The notes below the pieces were generated by a model, which saw only the letters and a list, made by a program, of their open reading frames with translations, made no database searches and was not told where the DNA came from. A DNA stretch of 64,000 bases, taken from positions 51,044,513 to 51,108,512 of the forward strand of contig CM055870.1 in assembly GCA_029582165.1 (NCBI GenBank), written 5' to 3'. Positions 1 through 11,175 of this stretch are shown here, piece after piece (the stretch's first letter is position 1; every line of letters starts with the position of its first letter). Both the position numbers and the translations under genes were made by a program. Source of the DNA: Portulaca oleracea. Lineage: Eukaryota > Streptophyta > Magnoliopsida > Caryophyllales > Portulacaceae.

Positions 1-4
1 CCGG

Positions 5-634
5 ATGCGTCAAGATCCGTTCCCGTTCGAGGACGCTTTGCCACATTTCATTCTGCCATACGTCGTTGGATGGACGGATGTGGAAGCTGATGGCAACTGT
101 GGGTTCAGATGCGTAGCCGAGGCAGGTTACGAGGATGAGCATTTGTGGTCAAGTGCTACGTGGTCAATGGGCACTGAGTTGCAGGCGAGTGAAAATGCAT
201 ATGTTAATGCGTTTTCTAACAGCAAGGAGATGTTCCTTGAGACCTACACAAGGATTCACGGCCACTTGGCTGGGCCAGCCCCGTATGAACATTGGATGTC
301 GGCTCCAAATGATTTATTTCCAGTTGCGACAGTGACGAATATGATGTGGATCTTCTTGTCAACACCTCCTGGTCCACGATCGCAGACAGCTCAGCTATGC
401 ATATCAATATTACCCATAAGAGGAGGGCCTAGACGTACGGTACCTGCGAAAGTTCAGGGAATTGTGCGAGTGAACAACCACTTCATGCTTATCCATTTAC
501 GGGATGACTGCCCTCTACCGCCGATTCATATTGGATGACAAGTAGCTAGAGACGTATCTGTTCAATGTTGGGATGAGCCTTTCCAAGCTCGTATTGATAG
601 ATGGCAGGCTATTAGGGCCACTCAACGCCAATGA
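5..634 (+). pseudogene. OTU-like cysteine protease fragment of a transposon-associated gene
   Basis: The reading frame carries a DGNCGFR motif near residue 30, matching the Asp-Gly-Asn-Cys catalytic block of OTU deubiquitinases, and an NNHFMLIHL block near residue 155 that fits the catalytic His region. In plants such OTU domains often occur in proteins encoded by Mutator-like or PMD-bearing elements. The open frame ends at a TGA at 536-538, but the same frame continues without further stops to a TGA at 632-634, and the extra 31 codons look coding (a WDEP motif and an arginine-rich tail). The first stop is therefore probably a nonsense mutation. The true N-terminus may lie upstream of the window. 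It converges on the PMD pseudogene on the other strand, about 190 bp away. OTU identity is fairly sure; present function is doubtful. Confidence 0.72.
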
Positions 635-2740
635 TGGTTGTAGTTGTACCCGTGTGTATATATGAATTGCTAATTATATTTATATTGAAACTGATGCAGT
701 TAATTGGAACATGATCGGCAAATATAACACAAATTAACACAACGCAAAATCAGTTAATCAGTTCAACACAAATTAACACTAAGTTTAGGGTACAATAAAA
801 ACAACGAAATTAAAAAACACAATCTACTCCTCCTCCTCATCATCTTCCGGCTCGGGGACCTGATGGCACCAACGCCCGTACAAGTCGACCATCTCATCGT
901 ACCACCCACGATTAATTGTCGCTGTCTCATCGTTCGCTTGGAACTGATGCCTCCCTCGCTGCACTAATGAGGCCCAGGTATAGGCCCACTTTTATAAAAA
1001 TAAAACACAAAATAATGTGGTCAGACCAATCATGATATCCACCATCCCATAAACAAATCAGTTAAACAAAATATTAAATTATGATGAGGCTTTAAGGGTA
1101 CTTGTTCGTGTGTCGGAAGGTCCTCGACTGTCGATTGGCTGACAGAGGTGTTGTTATTCAAAAACTTGTGTGAATGTGCCGCATACCAATCGTTGTAAGC
1201 GACATCCGCTTCCTACAGCACTTGTTTCGTGCGGGGCACATCACGCACTGACATTTTGTTGTATATCGGAAACCCTGCCCAGTCAGCGCTGACGTTAGCA
1301 TCCACAAATTTTACTTTGTAGGGGCCCTTCGCCGTCGGCCGCTTCTCTTTGGTACCGACAATCTCCGTGGATATGTTGTAGGTGCCCTAATCGCGACGCG
1401 ATCGGGCATGTACAGCTCAGTGATGTCGTATGCACGAATGCCGCCATTGTACAACGTCCTGCTGCATGACTTGTACGGGGCAGGACCGTACGGGGCCCAA
1501 CTCACACGATCCGGCGTCAACGCATCCAAGGAGGCCCTCAACTGTCGTAGGCGCTGTCCCGAACTCGGCTGGCGGATGGGGGACCACCTGCTCGCCCGAG
1601 GCCCATTAACCGGCTGCTCCGCGTGTGGCCTAAAATCAGGAAAGTACTCGTAGATCCAGGCCTGCAAAAGGGTCAAACACCCGGCCATCTTGGCTGTCCC
1701 GGCCCTGCTCGCCATCCCTAACTGGCGGTAAAGGAACGCCAAGGTCACCGTACCCCAAGCAATGCGATCAACGATAACATCAGTGCTATGCCACGGATGC
1801 GGCCTAATTCTATCCCTCGATTTGTCCACGAGGATAGTGTTTCCCAGCATGCTCAACAACCACGCCCGTATCCTATGGGGAATGGGAAAACTGGTCGATA
1901 AACTAATTGACCTCAAATGGGAGTCAGCTATGCCACCCTTATCATAAATGCTATCGACCTTCAGCTCCGCCATTCCTTTTTCAAAAATCACGGGCACGTA
2001 CTGGTTAACCACTTCCCGAGGAAGTCCTTCAGGCATCAAGCCATCAACTGCAACACCCAATATATGTTGCACATCACGCAACATGATCGTCATTTCACCG
2101 AAGGGAAGGTGAAATGTGTTTGTGTCGGGTTGCCACCTCTCAACGAACGCCGAGATCAACGTCATGTGATGTGGTCGTACATCAACTCCATCAAATTGGT
2201 TATTTGGATCCTTCCCAGTGCAGCCTGTCATGCGGGATCCAATCTGTCGTGTACTGGCCACAATTACCTCAACGCATTCTTTTTCGTCACACAATCAAGA
2301 CCAACACGGGACGAACGCTCGCGACCCTCCCATATTACCCGAGCAATGTGACCTCCAAAGCTCGGTATTAATGAGGGAATTGCAGGTCCCCCGGGAACGT
2401 TACCATCAATCTTCCAGGAGTTGTCGCTTCGCCTCCTCTTCTGATATACGCATCGACCTACTTCACCAAGAGCGTAATCGCTTCCTCGCCACCCTGTCGA
2501 ATTGGGGCAAACTTCCCCACTGAATCCCTCATCGGCATGAAACTTGTTGGCCTGTAAACTGGCCCAGTAGTCATAAAATTGGCGATGGAGGTCGGGATCA
2601 TCTGCGTCTCGGGCTCCCCTGTCTCATCGTCCCCCAACCCCGATGTTTCACTGCCGGATGACTCATCCATGGCTTGGTTGAGATGGTCAACGAAATCTCG
2701 CGTTGTCTGACTCCCCGTGTCCTCGGGCTGGTCGCCCGCT

Positions 2741-3270
2741 TGTAGACACCAAATTTTGTACCGGTATTAGTTTTAGTTATTTGTAAAAATAAGCTAGCCG
2801 AATAGTTTAGTAGCATGCAAACCCATTTCTTTTCTAGCCCGAAAGCAAACAAAATAGCCCAGCAAATTACGGTCCAAACCGTCTGAGTTCAGCAAGGCCA
2901 AAAGCCTGCTTGGGAGGGCAGAACCCGTCTGGTTTTCTGGGCTCGAGCATGACTCATTTCCAAGAGAACCCGTCTGGGTTCTGGGCAAAGCATGGCTCTT
3001 TCTCGGCAGAACCCGTCGGGTTCTGGCCGAGTATATTGGCGCGGCGACTAAAACCTAAACCCTAGAACGCGCCCCCTATTCCCCCATTCCACTATAAATT
3101 AAACCCTTCTTTCCCTTCCATAGACACCAGAATATACTAGGAGTATTGACACTAGTGTATTCTCTCTCTTCTCTCCCCTTTGCATACTACTTCACTAAAG
3201 GTTAGCGTGATGCTTGTATTAATGTGTATAATGTAATTTTATTTTCTTTTGTATCTTTTTCTTTCGTTTC
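2741..3270 (+). repeat. 5' LTR, truncated copy
   Basis: It matches 10004-10536 of the 3' LTR almost base for base, including the TATAAAT box at 3093-3099. Similarity then stops after TCGTTTCC, and a segment of the LTR itself (TAGACACCAGAATATACTAG, first seen at 3120) is repeated at about 3279. The last 640 bp of the LTR and the primer-binding site are missing, which indicates a deletion with local duplication. Confidence 0.85.
3093..3099 (+). promoter_or_regulatory. Candidate LTR promoter TATA box
   Basis: TATAAAT stands in a CACTATAAATTAAACCC context and is repeated at 10360-10366 in the 3' LTR. Its position in the first third of the LTR suits a retrotransposon promoter. Activity is not shown. 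Confidence 0.45.
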
Positions 3271-3324
3271 CCTTCCATAGACACCAGAATATACTAGGAG
3301 TATTGACACTATAAATTTTACCGC

Positions 3325-4105
3325 TCCTTACCCTAACCTAAGCCCCGTTGCAACCCGAAAAAGTCCTTTTGATTGTCACTTGTGCATTGCATACCAGTGG
3401 TGGAGAGTGAGGTTCTTACCAAGTTATGGTAGTTTGTTTCTATTGGTTTGAGTATGAGAAAACACACATACATTTTCAAAATTGAGTGTTTGAGTGTTTG
3501 TTCTTTCCTATGTGAGGTTTGCTCTTTTCAATTGACCTACGTCCATAACCAACCGCGCACATTTGCATTATTCTTAAGATCATGGATTTATGCCTCAAGT
3601 ACTTGTTCTCTCCTTTGGGATTCAAAATTTCTTCCTATCTCTTTCGAATCGAGTTTTGATCTTGTCCATATTAATCTTTGTGCTTGCTTGAATCGATTTT
3701 GTTTTGATCGAAAATTCCTTATCCTGAATGTTTCAAGAAAGACATAGAAAATCCCAATATCAAATGTCTTCGCCAAATCGCAAATTTCGAACGTACTTGT
3801 AGCGTTTAATTCTCATCTTTTTATTATTTTGGTCTTTTTTTCGTTTGGGGAAGTGGGAGTAATCCCACCATGTAGATTGCATATCGCATTGCATTATTGT
3901 GCATAAGGGTACATGAAAAGAAGTGCATTACATAGCATCGTTACTGCATAAGCGTCACATCAGTAGTTCGCATTAGTAAAAAAAAAGAGCAAAAAAAAAA
4001 AAAGAGAGAAAAAGCAAAAAATCATTGCATTGCATCGTCCTAAGTGCATACATGGCGTTACATAAGTTCATTGCATAAAAGACCCTGCATGTGCATCTTT
4101 TTCAA
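3325..4105 (+). other. Untranslated leader of the LTR element
   Basis: This stretch has no convincing coding frame. It contains A-rich runs near 3978-4020 and repeated GCATTGCAT/GCATA words between 3880 and 4095. Such leaders between LTR and first gene are common in large plant gypsy elements. Nothing else is recognisable. Confidence 0.4.
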
Positions 4106-4109
4106 TCCT

Positions 4110-6928
4110 CATCAGGCCAGACCTCCACCACCACCGCTGGCACTATCAGCCCCATGGGCTCCGCTTCCACCAGCTCCAAAGTAAGTGTCCCATTGATAGT
4201 AGGAGGAGTCTACCACCAGATCACCACCGAGCTGTGACAGTGCAACACTTGATCGCTGCGTTAAGCCAAGAGTGTTCTGGAACCTGCCACTCTTGATTAC
4301 CTCCAGGCCACCCCTGTGGAGCAGGCCAAGAAGCTCTTACTACAGGCTCTGGGACGGGCCATCCCGACCATTCCTGAGTTCGCTCCCATCCAGACGATCG
4401 AGGTCGCTCCAAACCTCCTGCGAAGGAGTAACGGAACAATCGGTTGAGACGGCATCGATGAGGCGTCATCTGCGAGGGCACGATTATACCCCACGATGCA
4501 CCGAATCATCGCGGCACCACAGTAGGATCGACCGTCGCAAAGGAAGTGCCAAAACCCAAATCCACAGTCGATGCAGGAGACGCAGGAACATACCCGGGCA
4601 TTCCATAAGGGTACTGAGGCGAAGGACGAGAGGGTTGGCGCCTGGACCCCGAATGACGAGATTCTGGAGGAGTACCTAAATGCAGTGAAATGCCTTCTTG
4701 CTCACCGCACACAGCTCCACCAACGCTAGACTCGAACACGCCTCCACCACGGTCAGGTGCCACGAGAGCCGCGGCGAATTCCCATGATCATGAGACCGCA
4801 TCTGATGCCCCTGCTCACCTAAAGACATGGAGGATATGCTGTTCTCCACAGACCGCTGAAAGTCGTGGCCAAAATCCGTGTCTCCGTAGTGGGAACTGGT
4901 TGAATGACTATCCTCAAGTAAAATGCCTTTCCCACGGTCATCGTGAGCCGGCGCGCCCGTGCTCCGCCTACTCCTCTCCCCGTGCCTCCGGAGAGCAGCA
5001 TCACCCCCATAAGATCGCCTCGCGTCGGCCATGAAGGAAGGTCGAGGAGGGTCCCTCTGCTCCGACCGACCACGAGGCACGTGCGCATCTGAACGGCGAG
5101 GAGGATCCACAGGACGAGACTGTGCATCATCATCCACGTCTGCGTCCCCGACCACAGAACCTGCAAGGTCTTTCTCGCGAGCCCATTTAAGTGTGAAGTA
5201 ATTCTTGAGAAAGCCTTTCGCTTGTTTCCATCGCCACTGCACAGAATGAGGAAAATTGGTCAAAGTTTGAGCAAATTGCAACTAAGCAAGGAAAAAAAGG
5301 GGAATCACCTACCGGCTTTCCCAGGATCTTCTCTAATTCCGGTTTGATGTCCTCACTAGTCGCCCTTGGGTAGCCACAAACTGTGTCCCCAGAGTTACTC
5401 TGGCTCTTCTCGTCATCCTTGCAATAGGGCCCCAACTGCAACAAACAAAGAATTGGTCGTGTTAGGCGATAATAGAAGGGATATGAAAAGAATAAATGGA
5501 GTTCTTCTTCACCACCTTTCTAAAGGCTAGGCGGTCCCGATATAGTTCCCATTCCTCCCAGAATTGGTCGGGCGATGCCATCGATGCATGATTGGTATAC
5601 CAAGAACCACTCTTAGCTGCTACAAATGCCTCGGCATGCAAGGCTCGCGGATCGTTCATGGTCTCAGGAGGGTCTGATGGTATTATCCACCTTTCATGGC
5701 CCAGGGTTTGCCTCGTAAACCTCTCACCAAGACTCCAGACCCAACCGGACAGGCTCTCCATCACCAAGCATAGAGTACTATCCCTATGCGCCGCATTTCG
5801 CGAGGGAATAAAGTCTTGCGGAATATTGAAGCCAACCCAGGCGTTCCAATTGACATCATCCTGCACAAGTAAAGGAAACGTAAGCACCAAAGAAATGCAA
5901 GAGAGATTGCATGAAAAATGTACCTCTTCAAGATAATCCAAGATGCGGCGCAACTCATCTAGGCTCCCAAACGGCTTCTTCTTTTGTTCGAGGTAGTTTT
6001 TTGTGCCATCGCTCTGCTGCTGGCACTGTCTGGGCATGTCGGGTAGGGATAGTGAATCCCTTAATATACTCGTACCCCCATACCTGCAAATATGTCAATA
6101 CCGAGACTCACGATATAGGAAAAGAGAGAAAAGCATGTAAAAGAGAAGCGTCTCGAAGATTACCTCGAGCACCTTCCACATGCTCGGGCCGCTCATCTCC
6201 TGCGGACTCTCTAGTGCGAAGAATGGGTCCAGATCGGTACCAGGTCGTACACCAACGCGAAGCCAGCGAATGAGGTTGGCATAAGCAGCTTTGGCCCAGT
6301 TCCGGTGAATGACCTGCTCTAGATCAAGGAGATTCTTCATCCAGGTCAAATAAACGTCGTCCCCTCGATTGGCAAACATCATGGCAGAGATGAAGTATGC
6401 CAGGAAAATGAAGCGAAGCTGAAACTCATCCATATGAGTGAAGTCAGCGGAGGTTATGACAGCCTCGAAGGAACCATAAGAGAGCTTCATCTTTCGACCA
6501 AATCGGCGCCGTTCGAGCACCGGCTCTAATAGTTCCATCACCTGGTCTGGCACAACAGGGTCGAATTCGACATCTTGACCACCCCAGCGTAGCCTGGTAA
6601 TCATCACAAAGTCGATAGGGGTTATGGTCATTTCTCCTACCGGGAGGTGAAAGGTGTTGGTAGAATCCCAGAATCTCTCCGCAAGCGCACGCCCCATTGC
6701 TCGTGGTGTGCAAGGTTCCCAGGCCTTAACACATTTCCAAAAGAGATCGAACCCCGACTCTTCTAGTAGAGTGAGTGCCCAGTTATCCTCCACGAAATGC
6801 TCCACCACCTTGATCGGCTTCCGCATGTTGCCACCTGTTCTAAGAGAATCTTCCTGAAAATCCACGATAGAAGAATTCAAAAGGGGTACATCAGTATAGC
6901 AGCTATCAATAGACTCCCAGTTTAGCAA
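4110..6928 (-). CDS. Antisense plant mobile domain (PMD) gene inside the LTR element
   Basis: The gene reads opposite to the retroelement. Exon 1 (6928 to about 6164) opens at an ATG and carries the PMD core: ERFWDSTNTFHLPVGEMTIT and, further on, FLAYFISAMMFANRGDDVYL. It ends at a GAG|GTAATC donor. Later exons are inferred from splice signals and frame: about 6083-5924 (VWGYEYIKGF start), 5860 to about 5512 (ending RDRLAFRK), about 5425-5315, and from about 5235 downward. The C-terminal part is rich in Arg, Ser, Asp and Gly and probably ends in a Gly run with a TGA at 4110-4112. A one-base shift near 5955 separates the frames of exon 2, so this copy may be damaged. PMD proteins are linked to transposon silencing and gene regulation; why an element would carry one is unknown. 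PMD identity is strong, the exon model is approximate. Confidence 0.7.
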
Positions 6929-7155
6929 GAGTTAAACCAAACTGCCACTAAACTGGGGTAAGGCACAAGCAACGGTCGAATCACCGAGAGCTAAGACACG
7001 AAGCGAGTTTGGGTCTTCTTCTATTCCATCCGGCTGCTTTTCGACCCACGCAAAATAAAAGAAGAGCTCGATGCGCCAAACCTGCATGTGTTTGAGCCTT
7101 TGGGCTTTGCTTCCATTTCATCCGCTACAAAAATTGCGTGGCCCATTTCATGAAT

Positions 7156-7500
7156 GAACTCAGACGGTTCCACCTCTTCAATGGGCCTCCTTCCATCCTT
7201 TCTACCACACACAAAAAAAAAAAAAGAAAGGTTGCTCGGAGAAGGAACCCAGACGGTTCTGCTCTGCTCAACGGGCCTCCTTCCATCCTTTTCTACCACA
7301 CACAAAAAGGAAAGGTTGCTGAGAAGGAACCCAGACGGTTCTACTCGCTCATGGGCCTCTTCCATCTTTTCGGCCACACACAAAAAAAAAAAAAGAAAAT
7401 CGCCTGGAGAGGCAACCCAGACGGTTCTACACCCTTTCAATGGGCCTTCTTCCATCTTTTCGGCCCACGCACAAAAAGGGGGGGCTATTCTCAGCCCGTT
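7156..7500 (+). repeat. Diverged tandem repeat of about 85 bp, four units
   Basis: Units start at 7156, 7245, 7327 and 7413. Each begins with an ACCCAGACGGTTC-like word, then a GGGCCT-CTTCCATC core, a CCACACACAAAA run and an A-rich tail. The array lies just upstream of the antisense PMD start codon (6928), so it could influence that gene's promoter. That role is inference. Confidence 0.75.
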
Positions 7501-8663
7501 TCACATGGTTCAAGCCCAACCCAGACGGGTTTGAGGCCGAAAAATGGGCTGCTTTACCAGATAGTCCAACATCATTTTCCGACCTAAAGCGATACCCGGA
7601 CGGGTTTGAGAGCATTTATCAAAAAAAAAAACAAAAAGAAAAAGACGCAAAAAAAAAGAGACAAAAACGGGCCGAACCAGTCTGCGCCCATTTCGCCTAC
7701 CAACTCAACCAAGCCCAACTCAAAAGGAGGTCTGCCACTCACCAACCCAGACGGGTTCCTCTCGGCCCAAACACCAGTTTTTCTACTTCGGCCCAATTCT
7801 TAGTTAAATCAACAAGTGCGAATCAAACATCTCTACTTGCAAATTTAAGCTAAAGCAACCAAGAGCAACCAAAAGTTCATGCACATCATATTTAGCTAAA
7901 TCAACAAGTTAGAATCAAACATTTCTACTTGCAAGTTTAAGCTAAAACCAAAAGCAAAGTCAAGAAGAAGACATTACCCGGACATGTGAATGCTCATGCC
8001 ATACGTGGTTCCATGGTTCGGGCACCAATTCCAACGGTTCCCAACCGGGCCGGGGAGTCCATGCTCGCCGGGAAGACATCTCATGTGCCCAGTTCGCCGC
8101 ATGGGGTTGAACGGGCGGATTCCTAGCTTTCCTAACCATTATTTCCTAACTAGCAAATAAGTGGAAGAGAGAGAAGCAAGGAAGAGAGAGAAGCAAAGGA
8201 ATAAGAAGGAGGAGCTTGAAGTGTGAGTTAAGGGGAAGAAGAGGCCTCCTTTTATAGGAAAAGTGGGTGCATGCACACCACACAAGTGTCCAAGCAGCGG
8301 GCCCCGGCATCCGGATTGTGGAAGACATGCATTGGCCGAAAATCTATCCTTATCCTATCCTATCGGATTGCGCAAAAAAAAAAAAAAATAATGAAAGGGT
8401 CGAACCCAGACGGGTTCTTGGGCCAAAACAGGCCCAACAAGCGCAGCAACCCAAACGGGTTTCATGGGCCAAGAGCAAGCCCAATTCCGCGAACCCAGAC
8501 GGGTTCCTGGGCCGAAATGAGAGGTCAAGGCTGTTTTCGAGCCCAATGCGACTTGATGCTCAACTCGAACCCATTTTCAAGACATGTCGGCGTGTAAATT
8601 CTCGACTCACTTTAGATTTCAAATAACCGATGCCTTCTTTCTTTCTTTCTTGCGCAGGACGAC

Positions 8664-9640
8664 GCGAAATACAATGGCCGGCCATCGCCCTAACAATACA
8701 TGACACCATCACCGTCACGCTAGTACGCGACATTTCACCACCGGCCATCGCCTTAACAATACATGACACCATCACCGCCGGCTAGTACGCGACATTTCAC
8801 CAGCCGGCCATCGCCCTAACAATACATGACACCATCACCGTCGCCGGCTAGTACGCGACATTTCCCACCTGGCCATCGGGCCCTAACAATACATGACACC
8901 ATCACCGCCGCCGCTAGTACGCGACATTTCCCATCACGGCCGCCATCGGCCGTAAGAATAATACATGACACCATCACCGCCGCCGGGCTAGTACGCGACA
9001 TTTCCACCAACCGTCGCCATCGCCTTAACAATACATGACACCATCACCGTCGCGCTAGTACGCGACATTTCCCACCACGGGCCGCCATCGCCTTAACAAT
9101 ACATGACATCACCGCCGCTAGTACGCGACACTTCATCAACAACGCATCACATCGCCTTAACAATACATGACATCACCGTCACGCTAATACGCGACACTTC
9201 ATCAACAACGGCCGTCATCGGGCCTTAACAATACATGACATCAGCCGTCGCCGGGCTAATACGCGACACTTCATCAACAACGGTCGTCATCGGGCCTTAA
9301 CAATACATGACACCATCAGCCGTCGCCGGGCTAGTACACGACATTTCATCAACAACGGCCGTCATTGGGCCTTAACAATACATGACATCAGCCGTCGCCG
9401 GGCTAATACGCGACACTTCATCAACAACGCCGCCATCGGCCTTAACAATACATGACGCCACCGTCGCCGCTAATACGCGACACTTCATCAACAACGCCGC
9501 CATCGCCTTAACAATACGTGACAAATACCGTCGCCGCTAATACGCGACACTTCATCAACAACGGCCACATCGCCTTAACAATACATGACACCATCAGCCG
9601 TCGCCGGGCTAATACGCGACACTTCATCAACAGCGGCCAT
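8664..9640 (+). repeat. Tandem array of about 14 units, 62-77 bp each
   Basis: Each unit contains ACAATACATGACACCATCAC followed by GCTAGTACGCGACATTTC or the variant GCTAATACGCGACACTTC, then a GCCATCG linker. ACAATACATGAC anchors occur near 8693, 8757, 8819, 8885, 8957, 9028, 9096, 9161, 9227, 9298, 9375, 9444, 9508 and 9575. Proximal units use CATTTC and distal ones CACTTCATCAACAACG, so the array has two subfamilies. It lies inside the LTR element, between the antisense gene and the PPT. Reading frames through it are repeat artefacts. Confidence 0.9.
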
Positions 9641-9911
9641 CGTCGGGCCTTCACAATGCGACGAGGGCCATTGTCGGGCCTTCACAATGCGACAAGGGCC
9701 ATCATCGGGCCTTCACAATGCGATGAACATCACATCTACAGCAGCGCAGGACCCAGCTTCCAAGCGTCAACAACGGCCATCGTCGGGCCTTCACAATGCG
9801 ACAAGGGCCATTGTCGGGCCTTCACAATGCGACAAGGGCCATCATCGGGCCTTCACAATGCGATGAACATCATATCGACATCGGCGTAGGACCAAGCTTC
9901 CAAGCGCCAAC
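9634..9911 (+). repeat. Short-unit repeats in a 139-bp duplication
   Basis: CGGGCCTTCACAATGCGA words recur about every 32 bp, three times in 9634-9730 and three times in 9773-9865. The two triplets plus their GATGAACATCA-to-CCAAGCG tails form a direct duplication with a period of 139 bp (9634 and 9773). Confidence 0.85.
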
Positions 9912-10003
9912 CAGCTTCAGAACAGGCTTCTGATTCATATCCAAGATCATCAAGACTACTTTGATCATCGTTTTACTCAAACTCGATCAAAGTGGGGGCT
10001 ATC

Positions 10004-11175
10004 TGTAGACACCAAATTTTGTACCGGTATTAGTTTTAGTTATTTGTAAAAATAAGCTAGCCGAATAGTTTAGTAGCATGCAAACCCATTTCTTTTCTAG
10101 CCCGAAAGCAAACAAAATAGCTCAAAGAAATTACGGTCCAAACTGCGAGTTCATGAAGGCCAAAGCTCGCTGAGCTGGGCAGGAACCCGTCTGGGTTTCC
10201 TTGGGCCTGAGCATGACTCAGCTCAGCAGGAACCCGTCTGGGTTGCTGGGCCAAAGCATGGCTCAGCTCGGCAGGAACCCGTCTGGGTTCCTGGGCTGAG
10301 TATTGGCGCGGCGACTAAAACCTAAACCCTAGAACGCGCCCCCTATTCCCCCATTCCACTATAAATTAAACCCTTCTTTCCCTTCCATAGACACCAGAAT
10401 ATACTAGGAGTATTGACACTAGTGTATTCTCTCTCTTCTCTCCCCTTTGCATGTTACTTCACTAAAGGTTAGCGTGATGCTTGTATTAATGTGTATAATG
10501 TAATTTTATTTTCTTTTGTATCTTTTTCTTTCGTTTCCTTGCATGACATTAATGATAAACTCGTGAAATTTATTCAATTCCTCCCTCTTTTCAACCTTTC
10601 GCTTTAATTTAATTCTAGTAGAGTCTATTCGTTGAATAGGCGGATTTGAAGATTTTAATTGTCAAATTCGTAACCTTACCCCCGAATCCATCTCTGGATT
10701 CGCAGGCTGGAGTCTGTATTTTATGGTTTGTTGTTTTTATCCTAAAATTCAACTGGCGACTCTTTTTTCGTACATTGGTTTTCTTTTTCTTTTTTGGTTT
10801 TTATGACCTATTTTACGTTTTGCGCCGAAGTTAATCCGGCTTGGTTCTCAGAACCCAGACGGGTTCCTCGCCGTCGTCCTTTTGCTTTTTTTCGTTTTCC
10901 TTCTTTTTGTAGGGTTTCGCAGACAGGAAACCCGTCTTGGTTCGGCAGAACTTGGACGGGTTCCTGTGTGTCTTTCACCCCTTTTTGTCTCGTTTTCTTT
11001 TCTTTTTTTTTTTGTAAAGGCGAACCTCGAGCGCTAAATCGTTTTTAATCTGTTAACTCAATCACATTCTTAAAAGTTCAACCTTATTTAAGGTTAAGCA
11101 ATCCTAGTCGGCTCCTAATCACTTTTAAGTAGCGCCGCGAAAAAGGTCCATCGGCCGAATTTTTCGGGGTCTACA
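10004..11175 (+). repeat. 3' LTR, full length (about 1172 bp)
   Basis: It starts TGTAGACACC directly after the purine tract and ATC, and ends GGGGTCTACA before the CCGCT target duplication. It holds a TATAAAT box (10360-10366) and at least four copies of the GAACCC-GGGTTC palindrome (near 10183, 10230, 10274 and 10851). Confidence 0.88.

Larger units (their letters stand above)
2741..11175 (+). mobile_element. Non-autonomous LTR retrotransposon carrying an antisense PMD gene
   Basis: The element begins TGTAGACACC at 2741 and ends GGGGTCTACA at 11175. It is flanked by CCGCT at 2736-2740 and 11176-11180, a clean 5-bp target duplication. A purine tract AAAGTGGGGGC (about 9989-9999) precedes the 3' LTR, so the element reads on the plus strand. 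The 5' LTR is shortened and rearranged and no primer-binding site is visible. No gag, protease, integrase or reverse transcriptase is recognisable in any frame. Instead the interior holds an antisense PMD gene, a diverged tandem array at 7156-7500, a 14-unit array at 8664-9640 and a short-unit array at 9634-9911. Extra sense or antisense genes are known in Tat-type Ty3/gypsy elements of plants. Assignment to that lineage is inference from the PPT and layout only. Confidence 0.85.

Noticed and set aside
7138..7587. Several overlapping frames of 120-150 codons on both strands
   Set aside because: They translate the 85-bp repeat array with its A-runs, in multiple frames and without a domain.
8664..9640. 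CRISPR-like appearance of regularly spaced repeats
   Set aside because: Units are contiguous and wholly diverging tandem repeats in a plant retroelement, with no unique spacers or cas genes.
9518..9889. Open frames of 93-123 codons through the tandem arrays
   Set aside because: They follow the repeat period and occur in several frames, with no domain; a by-product of unit length.
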